From Succinimonas sp045124755 (GTDB lineage: Bacteria; Pseudomonadota; Gammaproteobacteria; Enterobacterales; Succinivibrionaceae), in the NCBI RefSeq assembly GCF_045124755.1, contig NZ_JBGVMK010000140.1: a stretch of DNA of 64,000 bases. The stretch is one strand, 5' to 3'. The position numbers were made by a program, and so were the translations under genes. Shown piece by piece: positions 47,668-56,063 of the stretch. The notes under the pieces were generated by a model. That model was not told the origin of the DNA. It did no database searches and worked only from the letters and a program-made list of their open reading frames with translations. The first letter of the stretch is position 1. Each line of letters begins with the position of its first letter.

Positions 47668-48582
47668 TTAGCCCAGGAGGCTCAAGGCTACCTGCGGTCT
47701 CTGGTTGGCCTGGCTCAGAATGGACTGGGAGGCCTGCTGGATAATGTTCTGCTGGGTCATGGCCGCAGTCTCGGAAGCGAAGTCGGTGTCTCTGATGCGG
47801 CTTCTGGCAGCGGAAACATTCTCAGATACGTTGCTCTGGTTTCTGATGGTGGATTCCAGACGGTTCTGCACGGCGCCGAACTCGGCGCGCTTGCTGTCAA
47901 CTGCGGCAATGAAAGCATCGATGTTGCCCAAAGTGGTCTGAGCTGCGGTATCAGTGCTGACATCAAAGGCCGTGCCCTTGGTCCCGGAATACTGAGCATC
48001 GGTAAGACCGGTTTTAAGTCCGGTGTTCACACCCAGCTTGGCTGCCAGAGCCACCACGCTCCAGCCCTTGTCATCGCTGGCTCCGGTCCGGCCGTTACTG
48101 AGATCCACGGAAATCTTCTGGTCGTGATCGGCGCCGACCTGGAAATCCACAGTGGTCTTGCTGCCGTTCAGAATCTTTTCGCCGCCGAAGGTGGTCTGCT
48201 CGCTGATTCTGTCAATTTCAGCGCAGAGAGAAGAAACTTCCTGCTGAATGGCCGTACGGTCGGCAGTCGAGTTGGTACCGTTAGCGGACTGGAGTGCCAA
48301 GGTGCGCACCCGCTGGTACATGGTAACCATCTCGTCCATGGCGCCTTCTGCGGTCTGAGCCATGGAAATGCCGTCCTGAGCATTGCGGTTGCCCTGGTTA
48401 AGGCCGTTGATCTGGGAGGTAAGACGGTCGGAAATCTGAAGACCGGCGGCATCGTCCTTGGCGCTGTTGATTCTGAGACCGGAAGCCAGACGCTTGTAGG
48501 AGGTATCGAGAGCGTTGGTGGAGTTAGCCATCATGCGCTGGGCATTCAGGGACGATGCATTGGTATTGACATAAAGTGCCAT
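47668..48582 (-). CDS. fliC: Flagellin 3
   Basis: 304 residues. The middle carries ILNGSKTTVDFQVGADHDQ followed by DLSNGRTGASDDKGWSVVALAAKLG, a combination seen in no other copy here. It uses AMDEMVTMYQRVRT where most copies have YQRIRT. The leader hairpin and the upstream sequence are close to those of flagellin 2, so the two probably arose by one duplication including the promoter. Confidence 0.95.
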   Translation of the reverse strand: MALYVNTNASSLNAQRMMANSTNALDTSYKRLASGLRINSAKDDAAGLQISDRLTSQINGLNQGNRNAQDGISMAQTAEGAMDEMVTMYQRVRTLALQSANGTNSTADRTAIQQEVSSLCAEIDRISEQTTFGGEKILNGSKTTVDFQVGADHDQKISVDLSNGRTGASDDKGWSVVALAAKLGVNTGLKTGLTDAQYSGTKGTAFDVSTDTAAQTTLGNIDAFIAAVDSKRAEFGAVQNRLESTIRNQSNVSENVSAARSRIRDTDFASETAAMTQQNIIQQASQSILSQANQRPQVALSLLG

Positions 48583-48686
48583 GGTGTGTTCCTCTCAAAT
48601 GGGATTCCTGTTTTCGGAATCGCTGTTTTTATATTTGCGCGGCGGGTTATCTTTGTTGCTTTAGGCGTTTCCCGCCTCATGACTTC

Positions 48687-48713
48687 TTAGCGGAACTGTT
48701 TTCCGGATCTTTA
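48687..48713 (-). promoter_or_regulatory. Sigma-28-like promoter of flagellin 3
   Basis: TAAAGATC, 11 bases, TCCGCTAA. The CRP-like palindrome TGTGA-N6-TCATA is at 48751-48766, centre 71.5 bases from the -10 end. Confidence 0.82.
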
Positions 48714-48872
48714 CCGCTGTTTTACGGGAATGCGGCGGGTTTTAATAATATATGATCCCGGTCACAGTAACTTGCCGTGTCTGTCCGGAGCCCCAGGATC
48801 CCGCCCTCTGTTCATCCCGTCTTTTGCCTCCTCCTTCATCCCTCCTTTCCTTTGTTCCGCATTCCCTTCATG

Positions 48873-48903
48873 AAAAAACCCCGTCCAAAGGGACAGGGAT
48901 TTT
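48873..48903 (-). terminator. Terminator of flagellin 4
   Basis: CCCTGTCC pairs with GGACGGGG (one mismatch), followed by TTTTTT. This is the common array type. Confidence 0.8.
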
Positions 48904-48930
48904 GTGATATCAGGCGTTCGGAAGCGGAGA

Positions 48931-49857
48931 TTATCCCAGCAGGCTCAGAGCTACCTGCGGTCTCTGATTGGCCTGGCTCAGAATGGACTGGGAGGCCTGC
49001 TGGATAATGTTCTGCTGGGTCATGGCCGCAGTCTCGGAGGCGAAGTCGGTGTCTCTGATGCGGCTTCTGGCAGCGGAAACATTCTCAGACACGTTGCTCT
49101 GGTTTCTGATGGTGGATTCCAGGCGGTTCTGCGCCGCGCCGAAGTCGGCTCTCTTGGCATCCACGGCGCCGATGTAAAGATCGATGCTGGCCAGCACGTC
49201 CTGCGCCTTGTCAGCCGTGGAGATATCGAACATATTAACTCCGGCAACGGTTTTGTAGCCGGTTTTGGCCGCATCAGAGGCCACGGTGCCGATGGTGCCG
49301 ATAAGACTGGTAACCCCCCAGCCGGCCGTTCCGGAAATGGTGGCATCATTCCCAGAGGCATCCTTTACATCCTTGTCAAAGGACAGGGTAATCTTCTGAT
49401 TGGCATCCGCCCCTACCTGAAAATCTATCGAAGACTTGCCGATAAGGATCTGCTCGCCGCCAAAAGTGGTATCCTCGGCTATTCTGTCTATTTCGCTGCA
49501 CAGGGACTCTACCTCCTGCTGAAGAGCAGTGCGGTCGGCGGATGAGTTGGTGCCGTTTGCGGACTGGAGAGCCAGGGTGCGGATGCGCTGGTACATGTTG
49601 GTCATTTCATCCATGGCGCCTTCAGCGGTCTGGGCATAGGAAATGCCGTCCTGAGCATTGCGGTTGCCCTGGTTCAGGCCGTTGATCTGGGAAGTGAGAC
49701 GGTCGGAAATCTGAAGACCGGCGGCATCGTCCTTGGCGCTGTTGATTCTGAGACCGGAAGCGAGACGCTTGTAGGAGGTGTCCAGAGCGTTGGTGGAGTT
49801 TGCCATCATCCGCTGGGCATTCAGCGACGAGGCGTTGGTGTTGACGTAAAGAGCCAT
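48931..49857 (-). CDS. fliC: Flagellin 4, without its own promoter
   Basis: 308 residues from the ATG at 49857, which carries the array's GAGAGGAA ribosome-binding site; an in-frame codon six residues earlier is not needed. The middle is of the LIGKSSIDFQVGAD class with DKDVKDASGNDATISGTAGWGVTSLIG, shared with the copy at 62283. KRADFGAAQNRL replaces the usual GAVQNRL. Only 126 bases separate it from the stop of flagellin 5, and this gap has no sigma-28-like element. The coding sequence itself is intact. Confidence 0.93.
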   Translation of the reverse strand: MALYVNTNASSLNAQRMMANSTNALDTSYKRLASGLRINSAKDDAAGLQISDRLTSQINGLNQGNRNAQDGISYAQTAEGAMDEMTNMYQRIRTLALQSANGTNSSADRTALQQEVESLCSEIDRIAEDTTFGGEQILIGKSSIDFQVGADANQKITLSFDKDVKDASGNDATISGTAGWGVTSLIGTIGTVASDAAKTGYKTVAGVNMFDISTADKAQDVLASIDLYIGAVDAKRADFGAAQNRLESTIRNQSNVSENVSAARSRIRDTDFASETAAMTQQNIIQQASQSILSQANQRPQVALSLLG

Positions 49858-49928
49858 AGGGTATGTTCCTCTCAAATGGTTCAGCTTCTCTCAGAACTCC
49901 GAGGATGCCGATTCTTATATTCGCGGAA

Positions 49929-49956
49929 TAACCCCGTCCCGGAGGACAGGGCTTTT
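49929..49956 (-). terminator. Degenerate terminator after flagellin 5
   Basis: The common stem (CCCTGTCC with GGACGGGG) is kept, but the following T-run is reduced to TTATTCC. Readthrough into flagellin 4 is therefore plausible. Confidence 0.6.
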
Positions 49957-49983
49957 GCCGCATGGGATACTAAGAGCGGAAGG

Positions 49984-50952
49984 TTATCCCAGAAGACTCA
50001 GAGCCACCTGCGGCCGCTGGTTGGCCTGGCTCAGAATGGACTGGGAAGCCTGCTGGATAATGTTCTGCTGGGTCATGGCCGCAGTCTCGGAGGCGAAGTC
50101 GGTGTCTCTGATGCGGCTTCTGGCAGCGGAAACATTCTCAGACACGTTGCTCTGGTTTCTGATGGTGGATTCCAGACGGTTCTGCACCGCACCGAAGTCA
50201 GCTCTCTTGGAATCAACAGCGGCAATGTATCTGTCAATGCATGCAAGCACCACCTGAGCATCCTGCTGGGTATCAATCTTGAAGCAGCTTACCGCATTGT
50301 CTCCTGTTCCGGTGGTGGTAATGCCGGTATATGTTTTTGCATCATCACCGGTACCTTCCGTTACTGATTTAGAGCCTATTTTGGTAATCAGGGACGTTAC
50401 TCCCCAGCCGCCGTTAGTGGAACCGCCTACAGAAACTTCGGAATCATCGGCAGCCTTTTTCACTTTCTTGGTAAAATCCAAGTCAATGGTCTGATTTGAG
50501 TCGGCACCCACCTGGAAGGAAATAGAATCATGTCCCTTGAGGATATTCTCACCGCCGAAGGTGGTATCCTTGGCAATTCTGTCAATTTCAGAGCAGAGGG
50601 AGGTTACCTCCTGCTGGAGAGCGGTACGGTCGGCAGCGGAGTTGGTGCCGTTGGCAGACTGGAGAGCCAAGGTACGGATGCGCTGGTACATATTGGTCAT
50701 TTCGTCCATTGCGCCTTCAGCGGTCTGGGCAAAGGAGATGCCGTCCTGCGCGTTGCGGTTACCCTGAGTAAGGCCGTTGATCTGGGAGGTGAGACGGTCG
50801 GAAATCTGAAGACCGGCGGCATCGTCTTTGGCGCTGTTGATTCTGAGACCGGAGGCGAGACGCTTGTAGGAAGTGTCCAGAGCATTGGTGGAGTTTGCCA
50901 TCATCCGCTGAGCATTCAGTGACGATGCATTGGTATTGACGTAAAGTGCCAT
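49984..50952 (-). CDS. fliC: Flagellin 5
   Basis: 322 residues. The middle has ILKGHDSISFQVGADSNQTIDLDFTKK, an acid/Lys-rich AADDSEVSVGG turn and GWGVTSLITKIG, then a Thr/Gly-rich loop (TGDDAKTYTGITTTGTGDNA) and CFKIDTQQDA. This is the only copy in the array with Cys residues in the variable region (CFKI and ACIDRY). It may be the only promoter-bearing gene able to transcribe flagellin 4. Confidence 0.95.
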   Translation of the reverse strand: MALYVNTNASSLNAQRMMANSTNALDTSYKRLASGLRINSAKDDAAGLQISDRLTSQINGLTQGNRNAQDGISFAQTAEGAMDEMTNMYQRIRTLALQSANGTNSAADRTALQQEVTSLCSEIDRIAKDTTFGGENILKGHDSISFQVGADSNQTIDLDFTKKVKKAADDSEVSVGGSTNGGWGVTSLITKIGSKSVTEGTGDDAKTYTGITTTGTGDNAVSCFKIDTQQDAQVVLACIDRYIAAVDSKRADFGAVQNRLESTIRNQSNVSENVSAARSRIRDTDFASETAAMTQQNIIQQASQSILSQANQRPQVALSLLG

Positions 50953-51061
50953 GATTATGTTCCTCTCAAAATTTGTCGCAGCATCCTGCGGAACCTTGTT
51001 TCAGAATCATCGCAGAGGCTGCATTATTGTAGCTGCGGGTATTTTGCCCTCTTATAACCGC

Positions 51062-51088
51062 TTAGTGGCCGGTTTTTCTGATACTTTA
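51062..51088 (-). promoter_or_regulatory. Sigma-28-like promoter of flagellin 5
   Basis: TAAAGTAT, 11 bases, GCCACTAA. A TGTGA half-site lies within 51118-51133, centre 63.5 bases from the -10 end. Confidence 0.82.
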
Positions 51089-51251
51089 TCTCCCGCAAAA
51101 CCAAATCCGTCTGAAAATCCAACCGGGATCACACCTCTGAAAAAGGCTACTCCCAAAACTCCGGAGGAATACTTCCGGGGAAACTGATGAGAGGCCCGGA
51201 CATGATTTCCGGTTATTTTCCGGCACGAGCGCCCTATGCCCCGCCCCTGAA

Positions 51252-51279
51252 ACAAAAAGCCGGACATTTATGCCCGGCC
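51252..51279 (-). terminator. Terminator of flagellin 6
   Basis: GCCGGGCA...TGTCCGGC stem followed by TTTTTG. Same type as after flagellin 3. Confidence 0.75.
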
Positions 51280-51304
51280 CAGTATCACTGGTTTCGATTA
51301 AGCA

Positions 51305-52315
51305 CTAACCAAGAAGGCTCAAGGCTACCTGCGGTCTCTGGTTGGCCTGGCTCAGAATGGACTGGGAAGCCTGCTGGATAATGTTCTGCTGGGTCATGGC
51401 CGCAGTCTCGGAGGCGAAGTCAGTGTCACGGATACGGCTTCTGGCAGCGGAAACATTCTCAGCCACGTTGCTCTGGTTTCTGATAGTGGATTCCAGACGG
51501 TTCTGCACGGCGCCAAGTTCGGCCCTCTTGCCATCAATTGTTGCAATGAACTTGTCGATATGGGACAGGGTATTCTGAGCGGTCTTTGCGGAGGATACAT
51601 CGAAGGAAACATTGGCAGCAGTTTTCCCCTGCTTCATGAATCTGTCCGCGCCCGCATCGGCATCCTCATCGTCATCCGCTTCCAGATATGAGGCATCCCC
51701 AAAATTGTTAGAAAGAGCCACATCGGCAACGCTGAAGCCCAGTTTGGCCGTGCCGTTACTGAGTTCAATGGAAATCTTCTGACCGGAATCTGCGCCTACC
51801 TGAAAATCCACCTGGGAACTGGTGCGGTTGTATGCGCTGGCAGTGGATGCCGCAGCCAACCCCGAGGATCCCACCTGAGCTGATTTCTCGCCGGTGAGAA
51901 GTCTCTGATCCGTGCCGCCAAAGGTAGTGTCCTGAGAAATGCGGTCAATCTCGGCGCACAGGGAATCCACCTCCTGCTGAATGGCAGTGCGGTCGGCATC
52001 GGAATTGGTGCCGTTAGCAGACTGGAGAGCCAATGTGCGGATACGCTGGTACATGGTGACCATTTCATCCATGGCGCCTTCAGCCGTCTGAGCGAAGGAG
52101 ATACCGTCCTGAGCGTTGCGGTTGCCCTGATTAAGGCCGTTAATCTGGGAGGTGAGACGGTCGGAAATCTGGAGCCCTGCGGCATCGTCCTTGGCACTGT
52201 TGATTCTGAGACCGGAAGCCAGACGCTTGTAGGAGGTGTCAAGAGCATTAGTGGAGTTGGCCATCATCCGCTGGGCATTCAGGGATGAAGCATTGGTATT
52301 GACGTAAAGTGCCAT
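51305..52315 (-). CDS. fliC: Flagellin 6
   Basis: 336 residues. The middle is of the DQRLLTGEKSA class: GGTDQRLLTGEKSAQVGSSGLAA, RTSSQVDFQVGADSGQ, LGFSVADVALSNN and an acidic EADDDEDADAGADRF segment, then FDVSSAKTAQNTLSHIDKF. The closest relatives are the copies at 58464 and 59806. SNVAENVSA replaces SNVSENVSA in the C-terminal core. Confidence 0.95.
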   Translation of the reverse strand: MALYVNTNASSLNAQRMMANSTNALDTSYKRLASGLRINSAKDDAAGLQISDRLTSQINGLNQGNRNAQDGISFAQTAEGAMDEMVTMYQRIRTLALQSANGTNSDADRTAIQQEVDSLCAEIDRISQDTTFGGTDQRLLTGEKSAQVGSSGLAAASTASAYNRTSSQVDFQVGADSGQKISIELSNGTAKLGFSVADVALSNNFGDASYLEADDDEDADAGADRFMKQGKTAANVSFDVSSAKTAQNTLSHIDKFIATIDGKRAELGAVQNRLESTIRNQSNVAENVSAARSRIRDTDFASETAAMTQQNIIQQASQSILSQANQRPQVALSLLG

Positions 52316-52402
52316 TTTATTTTCCTCTCAAATAGTTTTCATTATTCGGTTCCGGGGCTTTAGAATGCTGCGGATTTATTAAACACCCCTGCTGTTACAT
52401 AC

Positions 52403-52429
52403 TTAGCGATTCTTTTTGGAAGCAGTTTA
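52403..52429 (-). promoter_or_regulatory. Sigma-28-like promoter of flagellin 6
   Basis: TAAACTGC, 11 bases, ATCGCTAA. CRP-like palindrome TGTGA-N6-TCATA at 52457-52472, centre 61.5 bases from the -10 end. Confidence 0.78.
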
Positions 52430-52516
52430 GCCGACTGGGCGTTTTTTTCTGAATAATATGACTGATGTCACATGAATCTCTTATGAGTTTTGAGTGGAGC
52501 AGATAAACAACTCCTC

Positions 52517-52550
52517 AAAACAAAAACCCCGTCCGGAGGGACAGGGCTTT
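52517..52550 (-). terminator. Terminator of flagellin 7
   Basis: Common array stem (CCCTGTCC with GGACGGGG) followed by TTTTTG. Confidence 0.82.
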
Positions 52551-52575
52551 AGTCATCAGGTTTTCAGGCTCGAGA

Positions 52576-53577
52576 TTATCCGAGGAGACTCAGTGCTACC
52601 TGCGGTCTCTGGTTTGCCTGGCTCAGAATGGACTGGGAGGCCTGCTGGATAATGTTCTGCTGGGTCATGGCCGCAGTCTCGGAGGCGAAGTCGGTGTCTC
52701 TGATGCGGCTTCTGGCAGCGGAAACATTCTCGGAAACGTTGCTCTGGTTTCTGATGGTGGATTCCAGACGGTTCTGGGTAGCGCCCAGCTCGGCTCTCTT
52801 GCTGTCAACAGCGGCAATGAATTTATCAATGTTGGCCAGAGTGTTCTGAGCGGTGCCGGCCGTGGAAACATCGAAAGTCAGTTCACTGCCGTTAGCCTTC
52901 AAATACTTGCCGGTGAGATCCTCATTTGCCGAGCCCGCTACGACATTGGCTGCCGCGGCGCCTGTGGCATAGGCCACATCCTTGACGCTGAAACCTACCT
53001 GCACAGTTTCACCTGTTTTCTTCAGACCAAGACCAACGGAAATGGTCTGATTGGTATCGGCGCCTACCTGAAAAGCGATGGTGGAAGACGTACGGTGTCC
53101 TGCAGTATCTCCGCCATTGCCTGCTAAAGCTCCCAGCGCATTGGTGGTGGACTTTTCGCCGGTCAGAATTTTTTCACCGCCCCAGGTGGTATCCTTGGTG
53201 ATTCTGTCAATTTCGGAGCAGAGCTGAGTAACCTCCTGCTGAATGGCCGTGCGGTCAGCATCGGAGTTGGTGCCGTTGGCAGACTGAAGAGCCAGAGTGC
53301 GGATGCGCTGGTACATATTGGTCATTTCATCAAGGGCGCCTTCAGCGGTCTGAGCCAAGGAGATGCCGTCCTGAGCATTTCGGTTGCCCTGATTAAGGCC
53401 GTTGATCTGGGAGGTAAGACGGTCGGAAATCTGGAGTCCTGCGGCATCGTCCTTGGCGCTGTTAATGCGGAGACCGGAGGCGAGACGCTTGTAGGAGGTG
53501 TCCAGAGCATTGGTTGAGTTTGCCATCATCCGCTGAGCATTCAGTGACGACGCATTGGTATTGACATAAAGTGCCAT
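52576..53577 (-). CDS. fliC: Flagellin 7
   Basis: 333 residues. The middle is of the TTWGGEKILTGEKS class: NALGALAGNGGDTAGHRTSSTIAFQVGAD, then LGLKKTGETVQVGFSVKDVAYATGAAAANVV and LTGKYLKANGSELTFDVS. Its sister is the next copy upstream (53865). It has GALDEM where nearly all others have GAMDEM. Confidence 0.95.
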   Translation of the reverse strand: MALYVNTNASSLNAQRMMANSTNALDTSYKRLASGLRINSAKDDAAGLQISDRLTSQINGLNQGNRNAQDGISLAQTAEGALDEMTNMYQRIRTLALQSANGTNSDADRTAIQQEVTQLCSEIDRITKDTTWGGEKILTGEKSTTNALGALAGNGGDTAGHRTSSTIAFQVGADTNQTISVGLGLKKTGETVQVGFSVKDVAYATGAAAANVVAGSANEDLTGKYLKANGSELTFDVSTAGTAQNTLANIDKFIAAVDSKRAELGATQNRLESTIRNQSNVSENVSAARSRIRDTDFASETAAMTQQNIIQQASQSILSQANQRPQVALSLLG

Positions 53578-53667
53578 TTGATTTTCCTCTCATTCATACT
53601 TATCTCAGGCTTGCGGGAAACCTGAATTTATAATAATCGCGGGGTGTTTCCCCTTTTATATGCTTCC

Positions 53668-53694
53668 TTAGCGGCCGCGTTTCGCCGAAATTCA
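53668..53694 (-). promoter_or_regulatory. Sigma-28-like promoter of flagellin 7
   Basis: TGAATTTC, 11 bases, GCCGCTAA. The CRP-like match at the expected place (53722-53737, centre 61.5) is weak, TGTGT-N6-TCAAG on the - strand. Confidence 0.75.
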
Positions 53695-53802
53695 TCATCT
53701 TCTGAATAATTCTGCTCAAATCTTGAACTGTGACACATATTCCGCATTCATTTCTGAAAAGAGTCCCCATTCCGCAGCATCAGGAGACGCCGCCCGCCGC
53801 AA

Positions 53803-53836
53803 TAAAACAAAAACCCCGTCCGCGGGGACAGGGCTT
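53803..53836 (-). terminator. Terminator of flagellin 8
   Basis: CCCTGTCCCCGCGGACGGGG hairpin followed by TTTTTGTTTT. Confidence 0.85.
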
Positions 53837-53864
53837 ACGAATATCAGGCTTTCAGGAGCGGAGA

Positions 53865-54938
53865 TTATCCGAGGAGACTCAAAGCTACCTGAGGTCTCTG
53901 GTTGGCCTGGCTCAGAATGGACTGGGAGGCCTGCTGGATAATGTTCTGCTGTGTCATGGCCGCGGTCTCGGAGGCGAAGTCGGTGTCTCTGATGCGGCTT
54001 CTGGCAGCGGAAACATTCTCAGCCACGTTGCTCTGGTTTCTGATGGTGGATTCCAGACGATTTTGCACCGCACCGAGCTCTGCTCTCTTGCCGTCAACAG
54101 CTGCAATGAATTTATCAATGTTGGCAAGAGTGGCCTGAGCGGTTTTTTCCGAGGAAACATCGAAAATCAGCTCGCTGCCGTTAGCCTTCAAATACTTGCC
54201 GGTGAGAACCTCATTTGCATCGCCCGTTACAAGATTGGCGGCTGCGGCACCTACGGAATAGGCCACATCCTTGACGCTGAAGCCTAATTTGTCTGTTGAA
54301 GTTGAAGTTGATGTTTGTTCCTCATCCTCACCAGTTTCTTCGTTTGTTACTGTTGTTGTTGTTGTTGTTTCTGTTGTTTTGTTCAGGCTAAGGCCGATGG
54401 AAATTGTCTGATCTTTATCAGCGCCTACCTGAAAAGCGATGGTGGAGGAGGCACGGTGTCCTGCACTATCTCCGCCAGAACCCGTTGCAGCTGTGAGGCC
54501 TGTGTTGACTGACTTTTCACCGGTCAGAATCTTTTCACCGCCCCAGGTGGTATCCTTGGTGATTCTGTCAATTTCGGAGCAGAGCTGGGTAACCTCCTGC
54601 TGAATAGCCGTACGGTCAGAGTTGGAGTTGGTTCCGTTGGCAGACTGAAGCGCCAGAGTACGAATACGCTGGTACATATTAACCATCTCATCCATGGCGC
54701 CTTCTGCGGTCTGCGCAAGAGAAATACCGTCCTGGGCGTTGCGGTTACCCTGGTTAAGACCGTTGATCTGGGAAGTAAGACGGTTGGAGATCTGAAGGCC
54801 GGCAGCATCGTCCTTGGCGCTGTTAATACGGAGACCGGAAGCCAGACGCTTGTAGGAGGTGTCAAGAGCGTTGGTGGAGTTGGCCATCATGCGCTGGGCA
54901 TTCAGGGAAGAAGCATTGGTATTGACGAAAAGAGCCAT
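53865..54938 (-). CDS. fliC: Flagellin 8, longest copy with Thr-rich insert
   Basis: 357 residues, the longest in the array. It is of the same class as flagellin 7 but with about 25 extra residues after LSLNK: a TTETTTTTTVTNEETG run and an EQTSTSTSTDKLGF run. They are encoded partly by a GTT trinucleotide repeat on the + strand (54352-54369). The start is MALFVNTN rather than MALYVNTN, and QISNRL replaces QISDRL as in the copy at 56064. Thr-rich loops in flagellin domains are common sites of O-glycosylation; that is inference here. Confidence 0.95.
   Translation of the reverse strand: MALFVNTNASSLNAQRMMANSTNALDTSYKRLASGLRINSAKDDAAGLQISNRLTSQINGLNQGNRNAQDGISLAQTAEGAMDEMVNMYQRIRTLALQSANGTNSNSDRTAIQQEVTQLCSEIDRITKDTTWGGEKILTGEKSVNTGLTAATGSGGDSAGHRASSTIAFQVGADKDQTISIGLSLNKTTETTTTTTVTNEETGEDEEQTSTSTSTDKLGFSVKDVAYSVGAAAANLVTGDANEVLTGKYLKANGSELIFDVSSEKTAQATLANIDKFIAAVDGKRAELGAVQNRLESTIRNQSNVAENVSAARSRIRDTDFASETAAMTQQNIIQQASQSILSQANQRPQVALSLLG
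54352..54369. repeat. GTT trinucleotide repeat inside flagellin 8
   Basis: Six GTT units on the + strand encode poly-Thr in the variable domain. Slippage in threes would change loop length without a frameshift. Confidence 0.85.
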
Positions 54939-55024
54939 TTTATTTTCCTCTCAAGTAGTTGTCATTTTTCATGATCCGGGGTTGGTATGTAGCAGATTTA
55001 TTAAACAGCCCCGCTGTTACATAC

Positions 55025-55051
55025 TTAGCGATTCTTTTTGGAAGCAGTTTA
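55025..55051 (-). promoter_or_regulatory. Sigma-28-like promoter of flagellin 8
   Basis: TAAACTGC, 11 bases, ATCGCTAA, identical to that of flagellin 6. CRP-like palindrome TGTGA-N6-TCATG at 55079-55094, centre 61.5. Confidence 0.78.
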
Positions 55052-55140
55052 GTCAGCCGGACTATTTTTTCTGAAAAACATGATTAAAGTCACATGAATC
55101 TCTTATGAGGTTTGATGGGAGCAGATTAACTGCTTCCCAA

Positions 55141-55171
55141 AACAAAAACCCCGTCCGGAGGGACAGGGCTC
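55141..55171 (-). terminator. Terminator of flagellin pseudogene 9
   Basis: Common array stem with TTTTTG, intact although the gene is not. Confidence 0.75.
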
Positions 55172-55199
55172 TGTAACATCAGGCTTTCGGGAACGAAGA

Positions 55200-55893
55200 T
55201 TATCCGAGGAGACTCAAAGCTACCTGGGGTCTCTGGTTGGCCTGACTCAGAATGGACTGGAAGGCCTGCTGGATAATGTTCTGCTGGGTCATGGCCGCAG
55301 TCTCGGAGGCGAAGTCGGTATCGCGGATACGGCTTCTGGCAGCGGAAACATTCTCAGCCACGTTGCTCTGGTTTCTGATGGTGGATTCCAGACGGTTCTG
55401 GACAGCGCCAAGTTCGACCCGCTTGCCATCAATAACGGCAATAAAATCATCGATGTGGGAGAGTGTTTTCTGAGAAGTTGCTACCGAAGATATATCAAAC
55501 GAAAAATTAAAATCATCGCTGCCGCTGGCTTCATTCTTTTTCAAAAATGCATTGTCACCCTTAAAATCAGTTGCAGCTCCCAAACCTTTAGAAACAGCTA
55601 CGTCAGCCACACTGAATTCGTAACTTTTTGCGGCATTACCTTCACCTACATCAAGTCCAAGCGTTACAGAAATAGTCTGTTCTTTGTCGGCGCCGACCTG
55701 AAAATCAACCTTGGTTGCTGCACGATTCCTTGCGGCTGCATAGTCCTGGCCTACTAACGAAGTTGTTGGATTCTCATCAGTTGTTGTCACAGCCTTGGCT
55801 GAGTTTTTTCCAATGAGAAGCTTCTGATCCGAGCCGCCAAAGGTGGTATCTTTGGCAATTCTGTCGATTTCTGAACACAGGGAATCCACCTCT
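55200..55893 (-). pseudogene. fliC: Flagellin 9, 5'-deleted pseudogene
   Basis: The frame keeps the variable middle and C-terminal core (229 residues) but begins at the point equivalent to EVDSLCSEI. About 105-110 N-terminal codons, the ribosome-binding site, the leader and the -10 are missing. At 55893 the coding sequence joins directly to cgttttggat, which in the next copy lies between -10 and -35. A -35-like TAAAATCT and the CRP-like TGA-N6-TCA site (55940-55955) remain beyond the junction. A stop codon lies about 10 codons upstream in frame, and there is no ribosome-binding site. The middle is of the GSDQKLLIGKNSA class. AFQSIL replaces ASQSIL near the end. Confidence 0.88.
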
Positions 55894-56000
55894 CGTTTTG
55901 GATAGATTTTAGCCAGTTACACTGTTTTATTCTGAAAAATATGATTGAAGTCACGTAACACTCGTCATGAGCTTTTATGGAAGCAGATAAAAGGCGCCTC

Positions 56001-56038
56001 AAAAACAAAAAAACCCCGTCCGGAGGGACAGGGCTTTA
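56001..56038 (-). terminator. Terminator of flagellin 10
   Basis: Common array stem followed by TTTTTTTGTTTTT. Confidence 0.85.
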
Positions 56039-56063
56039 ATCATCAGGTTTTCGTAAGCAAAGA

